This document shows, one piece after another, positions 23,508 to 33,285 of a DNA stretch of 64,000 nt. The notes beneath the pieces were generated by a model. It had not been told where the DNA came from. It did no database searches and saw only the letters and a program-made list of their open reading frames with translations. How positions within the stretch are numbered: position 1 is the stretch's first letter; each line of letters opens with the position of its first letter. Source of the stretch: Sodiomyces alkalinus F11 (Eukaryota > Ascomycota > Sordariomycetes > Glomerellales > Plectosphaerellaceae). Both the position numbers and the translations under genes were made by a program. The stretch lies in the NCBI RefSeq assembly GCF_003711515.1, contig NW_021167080.1:5288346-5352345 (forward strand), read 5' to 3'.

Positions 23508-25534
23508 TCATAATCTCGAGGTTCCTGCGACAGCACCTCCATAGACAATGGCCTTGTCTCTTTGCAGCGTTGCGGTGTATCCCTGTGCCTGTGGACTACT
23601 TCCAGCATGCCGAGATCGCTGTGCGACGAACCGGTCCAAGATGTCTCGTGCTGCTTCACCACCATCGCGTCGAACATCGGAGTACAGCAAGACGGCGATG
23701 ATGGCTTCGGCAACACTCCAGAGGATCTGCCGCGCGTCCCCGATCAGCTCATCTTGCGAATGGGCCTCAAGAAGCGCTCTGGTGGCCTGCCATGAAGTAA
23801 GAGGGCACCAGGACGAAGACTGGTCCCCTCTCTCCATTTCGGCCGCGTCCTTGGGCCATCCGGTAGTGATAAGACGATCCAGCGCGTCTAGACACTCCCG
23901 GCCGCCTCTGGGGTGTTTCAGCGCCCTCACAAAGTCGGTGGACAAGACGTCGGTGGTGCCCTCCCAGATGGCCAGAACGCCGCAATCGCGGAACAACCTG
24001 GCCACATTGAGGTACTCGGTCTCTTCGTTGAGCATGTAGCCGAGGCCGCCGAGGGACTCCATGCAGGCGTACAGCAGGGGCACGGAGTTCTTGCAGACGT
24101 ACGCCTTGCAGAGCGGGGTGAGGACGCGCAAAAGGGGCGCCACGGACGCGGTATCCGGGGTCAAGGCGGCCAACACCGACGGGATGCTCCCCCCTCCATG
24201 GGTTTGTTTCGAGGCCGGGTGTTCGTCCAGACCCAGGACGTACGATGTGAAGAAGGTCAGCAGGAGGAGGCCGTGGTAGTCGGCGGTCATGGCAGCGAGG
24301 GTGCGCATGTGCAGCGGGCTCTCGGTTAGGGGGAGGCGGCGTCCGCGGCCCGCACCGACGACGCGCACCTTGGCGTACGCCCGAGCCACGCCGAGGCCGC
24401 GACCGAGGTAGCCGAGGGCAGCGACGGCGGAGTGGATCCGGGTCAGGGTCAGGACGGTGGCGATCTCGTTGACGCCGCGGCCGTCTTCGCCTACCAGCCA
24501 GGCGCGCATGCCGTCCAGCTCGAGTTCCGCGGTCGGTAGCGACTGGGTGCCGAACTTGTGCTTTAGTCTCTGGATCCGCACGCCGTTGAGCTCCGAACGG
24601 GCGGAGGGGTCGTGGCGTCTCATGGGAGCGAAGAAGGCCGTTATGCCTCTGGGAGTCCTGGCTAGCAGGATAGTCATGGCGGAATCGGTGGCGCTGGAGA
24701 ACCACTTGAAGCCCGAGACGGACCAAGGACCAAGCGGGATGCCCTCTTCGGCGCTCGCTAGGCCGGGGGGGTTGTTCGGGTCTGCGGAGGAGGGACGGTA
24801 CCGTGCCAGGGTCTCGGTCAACGAGACGTCGCTCCCGCCGGTACGCTCCGTCATCCACTGGCCGCTCGTCCAAGCCGTGGCCGGGTCACGGGAGGTGAGG
24901 TGGCGAAAGGCGTTCTCGAAAACCATGCGGCGCGTGGGGTCGAGGTCACTCCGGGCGAGGTGGAGCTGGAGCAGGCGGGCGGCGCCATCCTGCATGGCAG
25001 AAGGGCAGGTGACGTTGGCGGCCGAGGCGGTCCAGAGGTGGAGGCGGAAGAACTGCACGACGCGGGCGAAAGGACCGTATGCGGAGACGGCACCATGGTC
25101 GTAGCCGGCAGCGACGAAACCGTTGCAGAGGCCGAATTCTTGGAGACGGCGCCACCCTTCGCCGACGACGAGGTGAGAGCGCGGGCGGCCGAAGGCGTCC
25201 CGACCGGCGCCGCGCAGGTAGGGTTTGTTCCGTTCTGCGTCGGTGATCCAGGCGAAGATCTGGTCCGAGAGGACATCTTCGCCCAGTTGGGCGAGCTCGG
25301 GCTCTACGGCGGTTCGAATATCGGGGGGCAGAAAGACTGTGGGTGGTGAGTGATGTGAGACAAACATGGGCCTCAGTTTCTTTTATCCCATCCCTTGTCC
25401 GTTTCAGTACCGGCGAGTCATCTCTCTTCAGACTCACGTTGTAAGGCTCTCTGGAAGCAAACATCGTCGTGGAACTGGTTAGGCAGTTCGGGGGGTGGCT
25501 GAAAGAAGCCCTTGTCGGATCCAGACGGCTCCAT
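23508..25534 (-). CDS. Peroxisomal acyl-CoA dehydrogenase family protein
   Basis: There are two exons on the minus strand, 25534-25438 and 25336-23508, around a 101-bp intron (GTGAGT...CCACAG, phase 1), giving 641 residues. The short first exon encodes the start MEPSGSDKGFFQPPP. The fold is that of FAD-dependent acyl-CoA dehydrogenases of the AidB-like branch. Visible landmarks are MTERTGGSDVS (flavin and substrate region), SGFKWFSSATDS, and IWEGTTDVL near the C-terminus, where related enzymes carry the active-site Glu. The protein ends in Ser-Arg-Leu, a standard PTS1 signal, so I infer import into peroxisomes. It would most plausibly act on a fatty or branched acyl-CoA; the substrate is unknown. 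No mitochondrial presequence is seen. Confidence 0.88.
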
Positions 25535-26338
25535 GGTTTGACGGACTCGATCGACTCGGACGTGGTCTCGATTCAATCAATCAATGGATACGGAGACTGA
25601 TGATGACGATGTTTCCGGAGTCTCGACACCGGTCTTGGTGAGAAATCGCTTGTATGTTTATGGTTTATGACCATGGTTGGGATATCTTCTCAACTGCAAC
25701 GTAGGCATCACATGTCCCGAGTTAAGGGAGTCTTTATGCCTAGGCTCCTACCTAGTTAGGAAGATGTATGTGGGAATCATTGATAGTGGCCGGGTTGTGA
25801 TTGTCTTGGGTGTGGGTGTGGAGGTGAAGGTGGAAAGGTGGAGGTGGAGGTGGAGGGACTTGGAGCAATTTACTGGTCTCCGCATAACGGAATACTTCCG
25901 CTTGTCCCGCTCCTCACTGCTGCATGCATCCCCCGGTGAAATGTGGTTCGTGCACTCGTCACTCTACCCCTTCTGGATCGAACCCGATGTCGGTGCGGGG
26001 GTCAATTTCGACAGAGCAACGCTTCTCAACCTAAGGTACACACGGGATACAAAGTAATTACTACGGAAACACAAGGTACAGAGTACCAAGTCATCTTTAT
26101 CGAAAGGCCAGCATCGTCCCTTGATTACTACATGAAGGATTTCCGGAAAGCCAGGTGGGAAAAGACATGAAGAAAACAAAACCCCCCAACCCTAGCGCCA
26201 GCAACCCCAAGATGGTCAATATTAAGCCAGTATCAATTAGCCTTGCCCTCCAGTCTGAATGGTCTCCAGGACCCCTCTCCTGTCCCCAGTCCCCAGTCCA
26301 CAGTCCCGTGTCATGATAGTCGTTTTGGCGTATCGCAT
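25535..26338. other. Intergenic, acyl-CoA dehydrogenase 5' flank
   Basis: No gene is seen. A purine-rich GGAGGT-type repeat lies at about 25821-25858. The left part is the presumed promoter of the acyl-CoA dehydrogenase and the right part is the 3' flank of the Sub1 gene. Confidence 0.5.
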
Positions 26339-27065
26339 TCACTCCTCCTCTTCCTCTTCCTCGTCACTCGTCGCCTCGATATTGGACTTTTTGGTTTTTT
26401 GCTTCGACTTCTTGGGAGGCTTCGGCTCGCCATCGCCCGATGTAGACACGCCTCCCGCGTCCTCCGAGTCCTCCACGTCGTGGCCCATTTGGCGAAGATG
26501 AGCGTTGATTTCCGGCACGAACTTGAGTAGGTTTTCGTATTGTTGCAGCGAGAGAGAGATGCCCTGGTTAAAAAAAGAAAAAGAGAAAACATCTCGAGTC
26601 AGCTTTCGTCTGGGAGATTGCGAGGGCGCCGCTTGTGCAAGCGAGGGAATAGAGATAGAGAACAGAGAACAGAACAGCAGAGTCGCAGCATTGCAGAGCT
26701 CACCTTCTTGCCTGGCAGCATCTCTCCATCTTTCTCCCAGAATTCGCGAATGTTGATCATGGTCATGTCTCTGAACTTGGAGACTCCGATGCGGCGCTTG
26801 TTGGAGAGCTATTGTATCGCGCAAGACGTATGAGTCTCACATTGAGAAGAGGAGGAAAAAAAAACCCCCCATGGAAGGAGAGGCTGGTGAAGGTGGCGCA
26901 TTGACGTACCTCCCAGTATGGGTTCCCTTCCTTATCATGACCACTGCTGGGAGAGGTCGCGGCCGTCTTGGACTTCTTGAAGGACTTGAGAACAACCGGG
27001 GCGCCTTCGTCTCCGCTGTTGTCAACGCGCGAGGCGCTCCGTTTTGTGCCTTTGGAAACGGGCAT
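26339..27065 (-). CDS. sub1: Transcriptional coactivator PC4/Sub1
   Basis: There are three exons on the minus strand: 27065-26910, 26808-26704 and 26563-26339, all phase 0, giving 161 residues. The product is a nuclear single-stranded-DNA-binding coactivator of RNA polymerase II. A basic N-terminus (MPVSKGTKRSASR) precedes the PC4 domain. The domain reads [41 protein letters not shown] and LQQYENLL across the exon joins, which is the expected order and spacing. The C-terminus is Lys-rich and ends in a run of seven Glu residues. Introns are 101 and 140 bp; the second has a T-rich tract and CAG acceptor. It is divergent from the sorting nexin gene, 1.4 kb away. Confidence 0.93.
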
Positions 27066-28487
27066 GGTGGTGTGGTAGCTGTTGGTCGTTTGTCGCTCGC
27101 GTCCAAGAGAAAAGTCAACAATACGAGACTTCGAAAGGACTCAAAGATAATTATGTCGATGGATATTCAAGACGAGACAAGATCTGTTTGTGTAACCCGG
27201 TCCGAGACTTGATTCCTGGGTGGACCAGATTTGGGCAAACTTGCGTTGATGCAGTACACGTGTTGGCAGATTTGTGGTAATTCGGCGGAGGGATGATCCC
27301 AGGTCAGGGTTCAGGGAAAAGACTCGAGATGCATATGTAGAATAACGAAGGAAAATTTGAAAGGGAAACCGCTGAAAAATACCCTGCGTGTTAAAGAAGA
27401 GGATCGACTTGTTGTGTGACGATGACCCAGATGGATAACCACTTGCGCTTCAATTGAAGTCGCGTCAAGAGGTACAGGTCCATCGCGCCTACCGAACAAT
27501 GGTGATGTCAACGCACTCAACTGGTCCGAAATCAAAGTGGGGAATGCGGACGCCATGTCACGTGCCCTCACCAGATGAAAAATTGGGTACCTACCGAGAG
27601 AACTCGTCGGAAATAAAATATTCAGAAAATCCGTGCCACCAACTCCATACTTACTACCTTAATAGATCAGGGCTTGACGACCATTTACCGACATGTCATT
27701 TGTAACTTTGTAGTGATTACCTGTTGAGGGCCTCTTCCTCTTTATTTTTCTTCTTCTTCACAAAAAAAAAAGAAAGGAAAAAAAAAGAACCCCCGTACTG
27801 TAACCAAGTCCTTCCTCTCCCTCCAAGCCGGGTAGTTGTTCAGGCGGAACATTTTTAGCAGATGCCAAGCTGGTAATTGAAATGAAGGCCCCCAATCCCA
27901 AATTGCCTGTGCCCTCCAGTTACAAGGGATTTGCAGCACTTCCTCAGACAAGTAATAATAAAGTACCTGTCTGACGCGTCAGTGTGTGCACACATCTACG
28001 TACCCCTGTTCCGGCGCAAGGCCTAAGCCAGGGGAGCCAGCCCCACCTCCCCCTATTATTCAATTTAATGCTGATTTATTACTGGCTCATCCCTGGAAGC
28101 CCTGTCTGAACTTCGTATCCGTGCTTCGAACTACAATGTCGCGTGCTACCGTCGCCATCGCCATCACCACCATCATCGCCAAACACACAACTCCTCCTCA
28201 TTTCATCGTCTTCTTAATTAAGGTACTTGCCATACCATCGTTGTTGGCATTATTGAATTGTAATTACATTGTACACTGCCTAATACTCTCTGCCTTTTTT
28301 TTCTTCCTTGTCTATCGTCACGCGCAGAGATCCCCTCCTCTACGTCGGACTTTGTCGTCGTTGGAGGCTTTCTCTTTTTTTCTTTTTTTTCTTCTTCTTA
28401 TTCTTCTCTTGGCTCGGTCGTTGGGATGTGAGGCCGAATTAACAGCCTTGCGCATTGCCTCTCACGCGATAACCCAAGTTTATCAAC
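27066..28487. other. Divergent intergenic region, sub1 and sorting nexin
   Basis: These 1.4 kb carry both promoters. T/C-rich runs precede the sorting nexin start (28297-28310, 28371-28400), as in long fungal leaders. An A-rich block sits at 27762-27790. I recognise no gene. Confidence 0.5.
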
Positions 28488-31400
28488 ATGACCTCCATGG
28501 ACGTCAAGACACAAGTCTCCGAGCCCGATCCTCCGGGAGAGAATCACCCTGAAGAAACCGAGATATCCCTTCCCAAGGGCACAACTACAAACACCAAGAC
28601 CAGCGACACGAATCCCTCCCTTCCGTCCTCCGCTCCATCCACAACATGCGCCCTCTCATCATCCATCCCGTCATCATCCTCACCTTCCCCTTCGCCGTCG
28701 GAAGATGACCTTCTCTCCAAACTATTCAAATTCCTCTCCACCGCTACCCCCAAACAGCTTGTCGGAGTAGGCGTCGGCCTGGCTGCCGCTACCTATGTGA
28801 TTCTCGGCAAGCTGGGCCTCATTCTCATGGGCGCCTTTGGAGGCGTCGTCCTTTTTATCTCCTACGAGGCTCGCCACCCCGAAGTCTCCCAGACCATTCG
28901 CGGCGAAAGTGCCATTGACGTCCTTCGCCGTCTGGGTCTCGACAAAGCCTCCGACCCATCCAAGGAGAATGATGCACAGCAAGACGAACGCCTGATCCAT
29001 TCGTTTGACGATTTCAGACCAGAGACGCGAGACGCACTGGTCGGTCTCGTCGACGCCATCATCCGTGACTATGTCAAGTGGTGGTACTCTCCACTCCTCC
29101 CTTCCGACTCGTCCTTCCCCCTGGCCTGTCGCAGGGCACTCAACTCCTTCCTCCTCTCCGTGTCCAACGCCCTCTGCCGCAAGCGGCCCGCCGACGCCTT
29201 TCTCGACTTACTCACAAACGCTTCCTCCATCGTCATCGTATTCCTCTCCGAACTGTCCGCAGCTTATGCCGACGTCCCCGCCGATGTCAACCTCTCCGCC
29301 CCCGATGCCGTCTACAGCTACCTCGCCGATAACCCCGATTCGAGTCTGGCCAACCTTCTGAATCTCTCTCAACAAGCCACCAAGCTCCGCATGGTTGCCG
29401 AAGATCTGCTGCAATACCTCGACCGCTCCTCAAGCAACTGCGACCCCGCCCGGGTCTTCCTGCGCGAGATCCTCGCCGGCGTCGTCCTAGAGTCGTCCCT
29501 CCGGAATTGCTCCAGACCGGAGTGGATCAATGGCTGGATCGTACATCTGCTCGAGGCCGGTGAGCCCGATTTCAGCCAAGCCATAGACGAAGGAATGCAG
29601 ACTGGGCCAGAAGCCGGCGCCGCATCCGCCATCAACCACAGTGCGTTTGTGGACATTGATGGCAATGTCGGCAACATTTCCCTCGTCAAGGGCAATCGCA
29701 ACTCGTTCGACCTCGAAAGAGCACGCCGGAAAGATGCCCTGAGCCATAAAAAGAAGCTCAGCAAGGCCGACGAGGAGATGGAGCACGCAGTGGAAGAGAT
29801 GAGGCGCATGAACGCCATGATTGCCCAGGCGGAACGTCGGTCATCCAAGGAAGACGCTTCTCGGGGGACGGCGGGAGAAAGCACACCACCAATCAAGGAA
29901 AGCATGGAGGAAAAGTCAGCCACTGGTTTGCCCCGCCACTCGGAGGAGGAGGAGGACGACGAGGCCAACCACAAGCCGGCGTCTACGTCAGGTAACGTGT
30001 CGCCTCGGTCCCGAGGCTCCTTGGAGAAACCGTCGATGGACGGATCCAGCAAGCGCGGGAGCCTACAATCCCCGATCACGCCGGTGTCGTCCGCCGCCGA
30101 CTCGCAGAGCCGAAATTCGTCGCCGAAGCAGTCCATCCACCGCAACAGCATGACAAATAACTTCACCAACTTCGACCAGATCGTGCCCCCCGCAAAAGAG
30201 GAGCCAGAGGAGGCTCCAGGCGAAGGGCCCCGCAAACCCCTCCTTACGCTACACAACGCGACCATCACCATTTACGACGACGCGGCGAACGAGAACGAGA
30301 AGGCGCGCATCAAGAGCAAGCCCTGGTGGGATTATCTGGTCCAGATCGAACCGGCCTCTTCGCACCACCCCGGGTGGATGATTGTCCGCAAGTACGCCGA
30401 CTTTGAGACGCTTCATGAGATCCTCAGGCGCATCGCCGCCATCTCCGGCGCCACGGCTTTCGCGGAACAACACGGCAAACTGCCCGACTGGAAGATGCAC
30501 ACGAGGGAGTCCCTGCGGGGCGAACTCGAGCGGTACGTGCGAGACGCCTGCTGGTACCAGCCGTTGGCCGAGAGCGAGGGCATGAAGCGCTTCTTGGACA
30601 AGGACGCGGGATACTCTCGGGGTCGCGAGGAACCGAAGGGGGTTCTTGGCTGGGACATTGTCGGCAAGAACATGGTCGACGTCCTGGCCATGGGGTCCAA
30701 GGGTGCCGTGGAAGGCGGCAAGGCGGTGTTTGGCGGGGTCACGGGTGTATTCAACAACATTGGTCTCGGGCCTCGGCGGCAGACGGCTTCCTCCCCGAGC
30801 GAAATCCAGACGCAACAGCCGAGCCGGTCGTCCATGTCGCTGAATGCGCCTCCAAGAATGGTGGAGAGGGACGGCTCCATCTCACCTAACCTGAGCAGCG
30901 GCCCGGTCTTCTCGCCGCCGGGCGTGGGAGCCCGTAAACCGCGCGATAGTCTCGACAGCCAGCGGTCCTCGGTCGTGTCGGTGCAGCCGGGCAAGATGGC
31001 GCCTATGGAGCGGCGGCCGAGCTACGACGCGCGCGGCGAGCGCGAACCGGAACCTGACGGCCTGAAGCCCCGGCTGGACCGGTGGGATAGGGGCCCGCCC
31101 AGCGGCCGCGCGAGCCGGGAACACAGTAGGGCGTCGAGCCTGGCGGCGCTGCGATCCCCGCTGCGGTCGCCTTCGACCCTGAGCTTGGACGGCTTGAGGG
31201 CCTTCACGCCCACGGAAGAGACGCACGGGTTCGAGGAGGAGTCGGGCCACCAGGGCGACGCGGCGAACAAAAAGCCGGGGGTCCTGTCGCGGGAAAACTC
31301 GTCGGCTAGCATCTCGTCCCCTCTTGCCCAGTGCCATACATTCCCCGCGCACTCGAAGCCTGGTGCCAATACCAATACCAACACCAACACCAACATCAAT

Positions 31401-31985
31401 ACCAACATCAATACGAACACCAACACGAAACCTAACGACAGCACGGCAACGACGACCAGACCGACCCGGCAGTCGCAGTGGCAGTACGCACAGCTCTCGG
31501 AGCAAGAAACACGGGTGGCGGTGGAGCTCGTGTTCGCCGTAATCAACGAGATGTACACGCTCTCGTCGGCGTGGAACATCCGACGCACGCTGCTGGCGGC
31601 GGCCAAGTCGTTCCTCCTCCGGCCGGGCAACCCGTCGCTGGTGTCGATCCAGCGGATGATGCAAAGTTCGGTCCTGGACGGCAACACGAGCGACAGCGGG
31701 ATCGCGCACCACCTGCGCAAGCTGCGGGAGAACGCGATGCCGACGGAGGAGGAGAAGGCGGGCTGGCCGGTCGAGATGTCGGCGGAGGAGAAGGAGAAGC
31801 TGCGGGTCAAGGCGCGCAGGATGCTTATTGAGCGTGGCGTGCCGGCGGCGCTTTCGGGGGTGATGGGGCAGGCGGCGACGACGGACGCGTTGGGGCGCAT
31901 CTTTGACTGTTTGCAGATTGAGGAGGTGGCAAGGGGTTTGATGTTTGGCATCATGCTGCAGGTCGTACGGGTTGTGACGCACTAA
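28488..31985 (+). CDS. PXA-PX-Nexin_C sorting nexin (Mdm1/SNX19-like)
   Basis: This single-exon gene encodes 1165 residues. A hydrophobic segment at about 86-127 looks like one or two membrane passes or a hairpin. A PXA domain spans about 176-337 and a phosphoinositide-binding PX domain about 585-704, with its lipid-site region around VRKYADFETLHE. A Nexin_C domain spans about 1006-1157. No RGS domain is visible between PXA and PX, unlike yeast Mdm1. Family members tether the endoplasmic reticulum to endosomes, vacuole or lipid droplets, so a contact-site role is likely by inference. The linkers are long, Ser/Pro-rich and disordered. A tandem repeat at 31368-31428 encodes an Asn-Thr run. The ATG at 28488 follows CAAC and is the first in frame after a pyrimidine-rich leader. 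Confidence 0.88.
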   Translation: MTSMDVKTQVSEPDPPGENHPEETEISLPKGTTTNTKTSDTNPSLPSSAPSTTCALSSSIPSSSSPSPSPSEDDLLSKLFKFLSTATPKQLVGVGVGLAAATYVILGKLGLILMGAFGGVVLFISYEARHPEVSQTIRGESAIDVLRRLGLDKASDPSKENDAQQDERLIHSFDDFRPETRDALVGLVDAIIRDYVKWWYSPLLPSDSSFPLACRRALNSFLLSVSNALCRKRPADAFLDLLTNASSIVIVFLSELSAAYADVPADVNLSAPDAVYSYLADNPDSSLANLLNLSQQATKLRMVAEDLLQYLDRSSSNCDPARVFLREILAGVVLESSLRNCSRPEWINGWIVHLLEAGEPDFSQAIDEGMQTGPEAGAASAINHSAFVDIDGNVGNISLVKGNRNSFDLERARRKDALSHKKKLSKADEEMEHAVEEMRRMNAMIAQAERRSSKEDASRGTAGESTPPIKESMEEKSATGLPRHSEEEEDDEANHKPASTSGNVSPRSRGSLEKPSMDGSSKRGSLQSPITPVSSAADSQSRNSSPKQSIHRNSMTNNFTNFDQIVPPAKEEPEEAPGEGPRKPLLTLHNATITIYDDAANENEKARIKSKPWWDYLVQIEPASSHHPGWMIVRKYADFETLHEILRRIAAISGATAFAEQHGKLPDWKMHTRESLRGELERYVRDACWYQPLAESEGMKRFLDKDAGYSRGREEPKGVLGWDIVGKNMVDVLAMGSKGAVEGGKAVFGGVTGVFNNIGLGPRRQTASSPSEIQTQQPSRSSMSLNAPPRMVERDGSISPNLSSGPVFSPPGVGARKPRDSLDSQRSSVVSVQPGKMAPMERRPSYDARGEREPEPDGLKPRLDRWDRGPPSGRASREHSRASSLAALRSPLRSPSTLSLDGLRAFTPTEETHGFEEESGHQGDAANKKPGVLSRENSSASISSPLAQCHTFPAHSKPGANTNTNTNTNINTNINTNTNTKPNDSTATTTRPTRQSQWQYAQLSEQETRVAVELVFAVINEMYTLSSAWNIRRTLLAAAKSFLLRPGNPSLVSIQRMMQSSVLDGNTSDSGIAHHLRKLRENAMPTEEEKAGWPVEMSAEEKEKLRVKARRMLIERGVPAALSGVMGQAATTDALGRIFDCLQIEEVARGLMFGIMLQVVRVVTH
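31368..31428 (+). repeat. In-frame AAYACC-type repeat in the sorting nexin
   Basis: A degenerate 6-bp repeat (AATACC/AACACC/AACATC) encodes alternating Asn with Thr or Ile in the linker before the Nexin_C domain. Such tracts vary in length between strains. Confidence 0.85.
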
Positions 31986-33285
31986 AGGGGGGTGTCTTTG
32001 GGCTGGGGCCCGGAAATTCCTACGACACACGAGACGAGATGAGGACATGCACAGGATGGCGGGATATGATGCCATGCGCCCCATCTGGGCACGATATGAT
32101 TTTTTTTCTTCTCCTTTGGCATTGTACACTTCACCGTTAGTGTACATTAGCATAGGCATACATATGTATACACACACTGTAATCAATCAACGACTAGGGG
32201 CAGGGAAGGAGAAGGGTTGCGACGGGGACGACCATCGTCGTCAGGGCATCGAGTCGCGTACACCCGGGGTGAAAATGAAGGGAGCCAAACGCCATATATT
32301 ATATACGAGTACGTTATATTAATTAGACAGATGGCTTCAGAACCATCGCCGTTTGACTTGAGACAGTTCTTAGTCCTGGAGCTGGTCCTTGTCCCCTGAG
32401 GACGTGATGCACTCGCGATTGTTTCGGTATGTGCTCGGTGTGCACTTGTCGGTGACTTTCCGAGTCGTTCGGCCGAGATCTAACTTCAGGTACTGAGTAC
32501 CTTACGGTTGACACTAATTTAGGTATCCGTACCTAATTCGGTACCTTATCCGTACACTAAGGTACCTTATCGGCACCTGGAGACGTTTCGGGGACTTACC
32601 ATCACGCATGAGTTCGAAGTCGGTACCTTGGGAACTGGTCAAAGGGGTTAGTTAGTTGAGACGAGTGTCGTCCCTTGGAAGCATAAGAGTCGGGACAAGT
32701 CGGGCTTGTACGGTACGGACACTTTCTCACTGACTGCCCTAGCGCGCTAGTTGAGGTACAATCTCGGTTTATCAGCTTATCACGGCCTCTTGGGGAAGCC
32801 CCTCAGGTGGAGGAGGTGGGATGCGGACGGAGTACGTACAGTTGAGGGGACAGGCCGCAGACGCGGGGTTCAAAGCGTTCCGATGACGGCAGACCGTGAC
32901 GGACATTTGGTAATGATTGCCTTTCCTATTACGAAGTATTTCGTACGTATAAGGTATCTTCTGTCTTCCATTGTATCTTCAGCTTCCTACCTCATGCCCC
33001 CGTGCTGTGTATCGTTCGTTGCTTCGTCTTTCTCCCTCCCCATCTTATGTTGCATCCTTTCATCCGAATCCCAGTCCTGCATCCTGCTCGTGAAAGCTGC
33101 TAATGTCCAAGGTAGCTAAGTGCTCAAGAGTCAACCCTGAGAAATAGCACGGGATACGAGACTACGACCATATTCTCCGACACTATTCCTGATACAAGTT
33201 CACAAGCACAAGGTGACACGGGCAGACGGGAGGGACTGGAAACAGGGAAAGAAGGAAACTGCGAGCAGATAAAAAGAACACCACA
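31986..33285. other. Intergenic, sorting nexin to 5-oxoprolinase
   Basis: No gene is supported. It includes the 12-bp perfect palindrome TAAGGTACCTTA at 32558-32569 among several GGTACC-containing repeats (32490-32630). The last part is the presumed 5-oxoprolinase promoter and leader. Confidence 0.5.

Noticed and set aside
30882..32186. A 434-codon minus-strand frame under the sorting nexin 3' half
   Set aside because: It is compositionally extreme (Arg/Pro/His-rich), has no recognisable motif and overlaps a conserved Nexin_C domain on the other strand.
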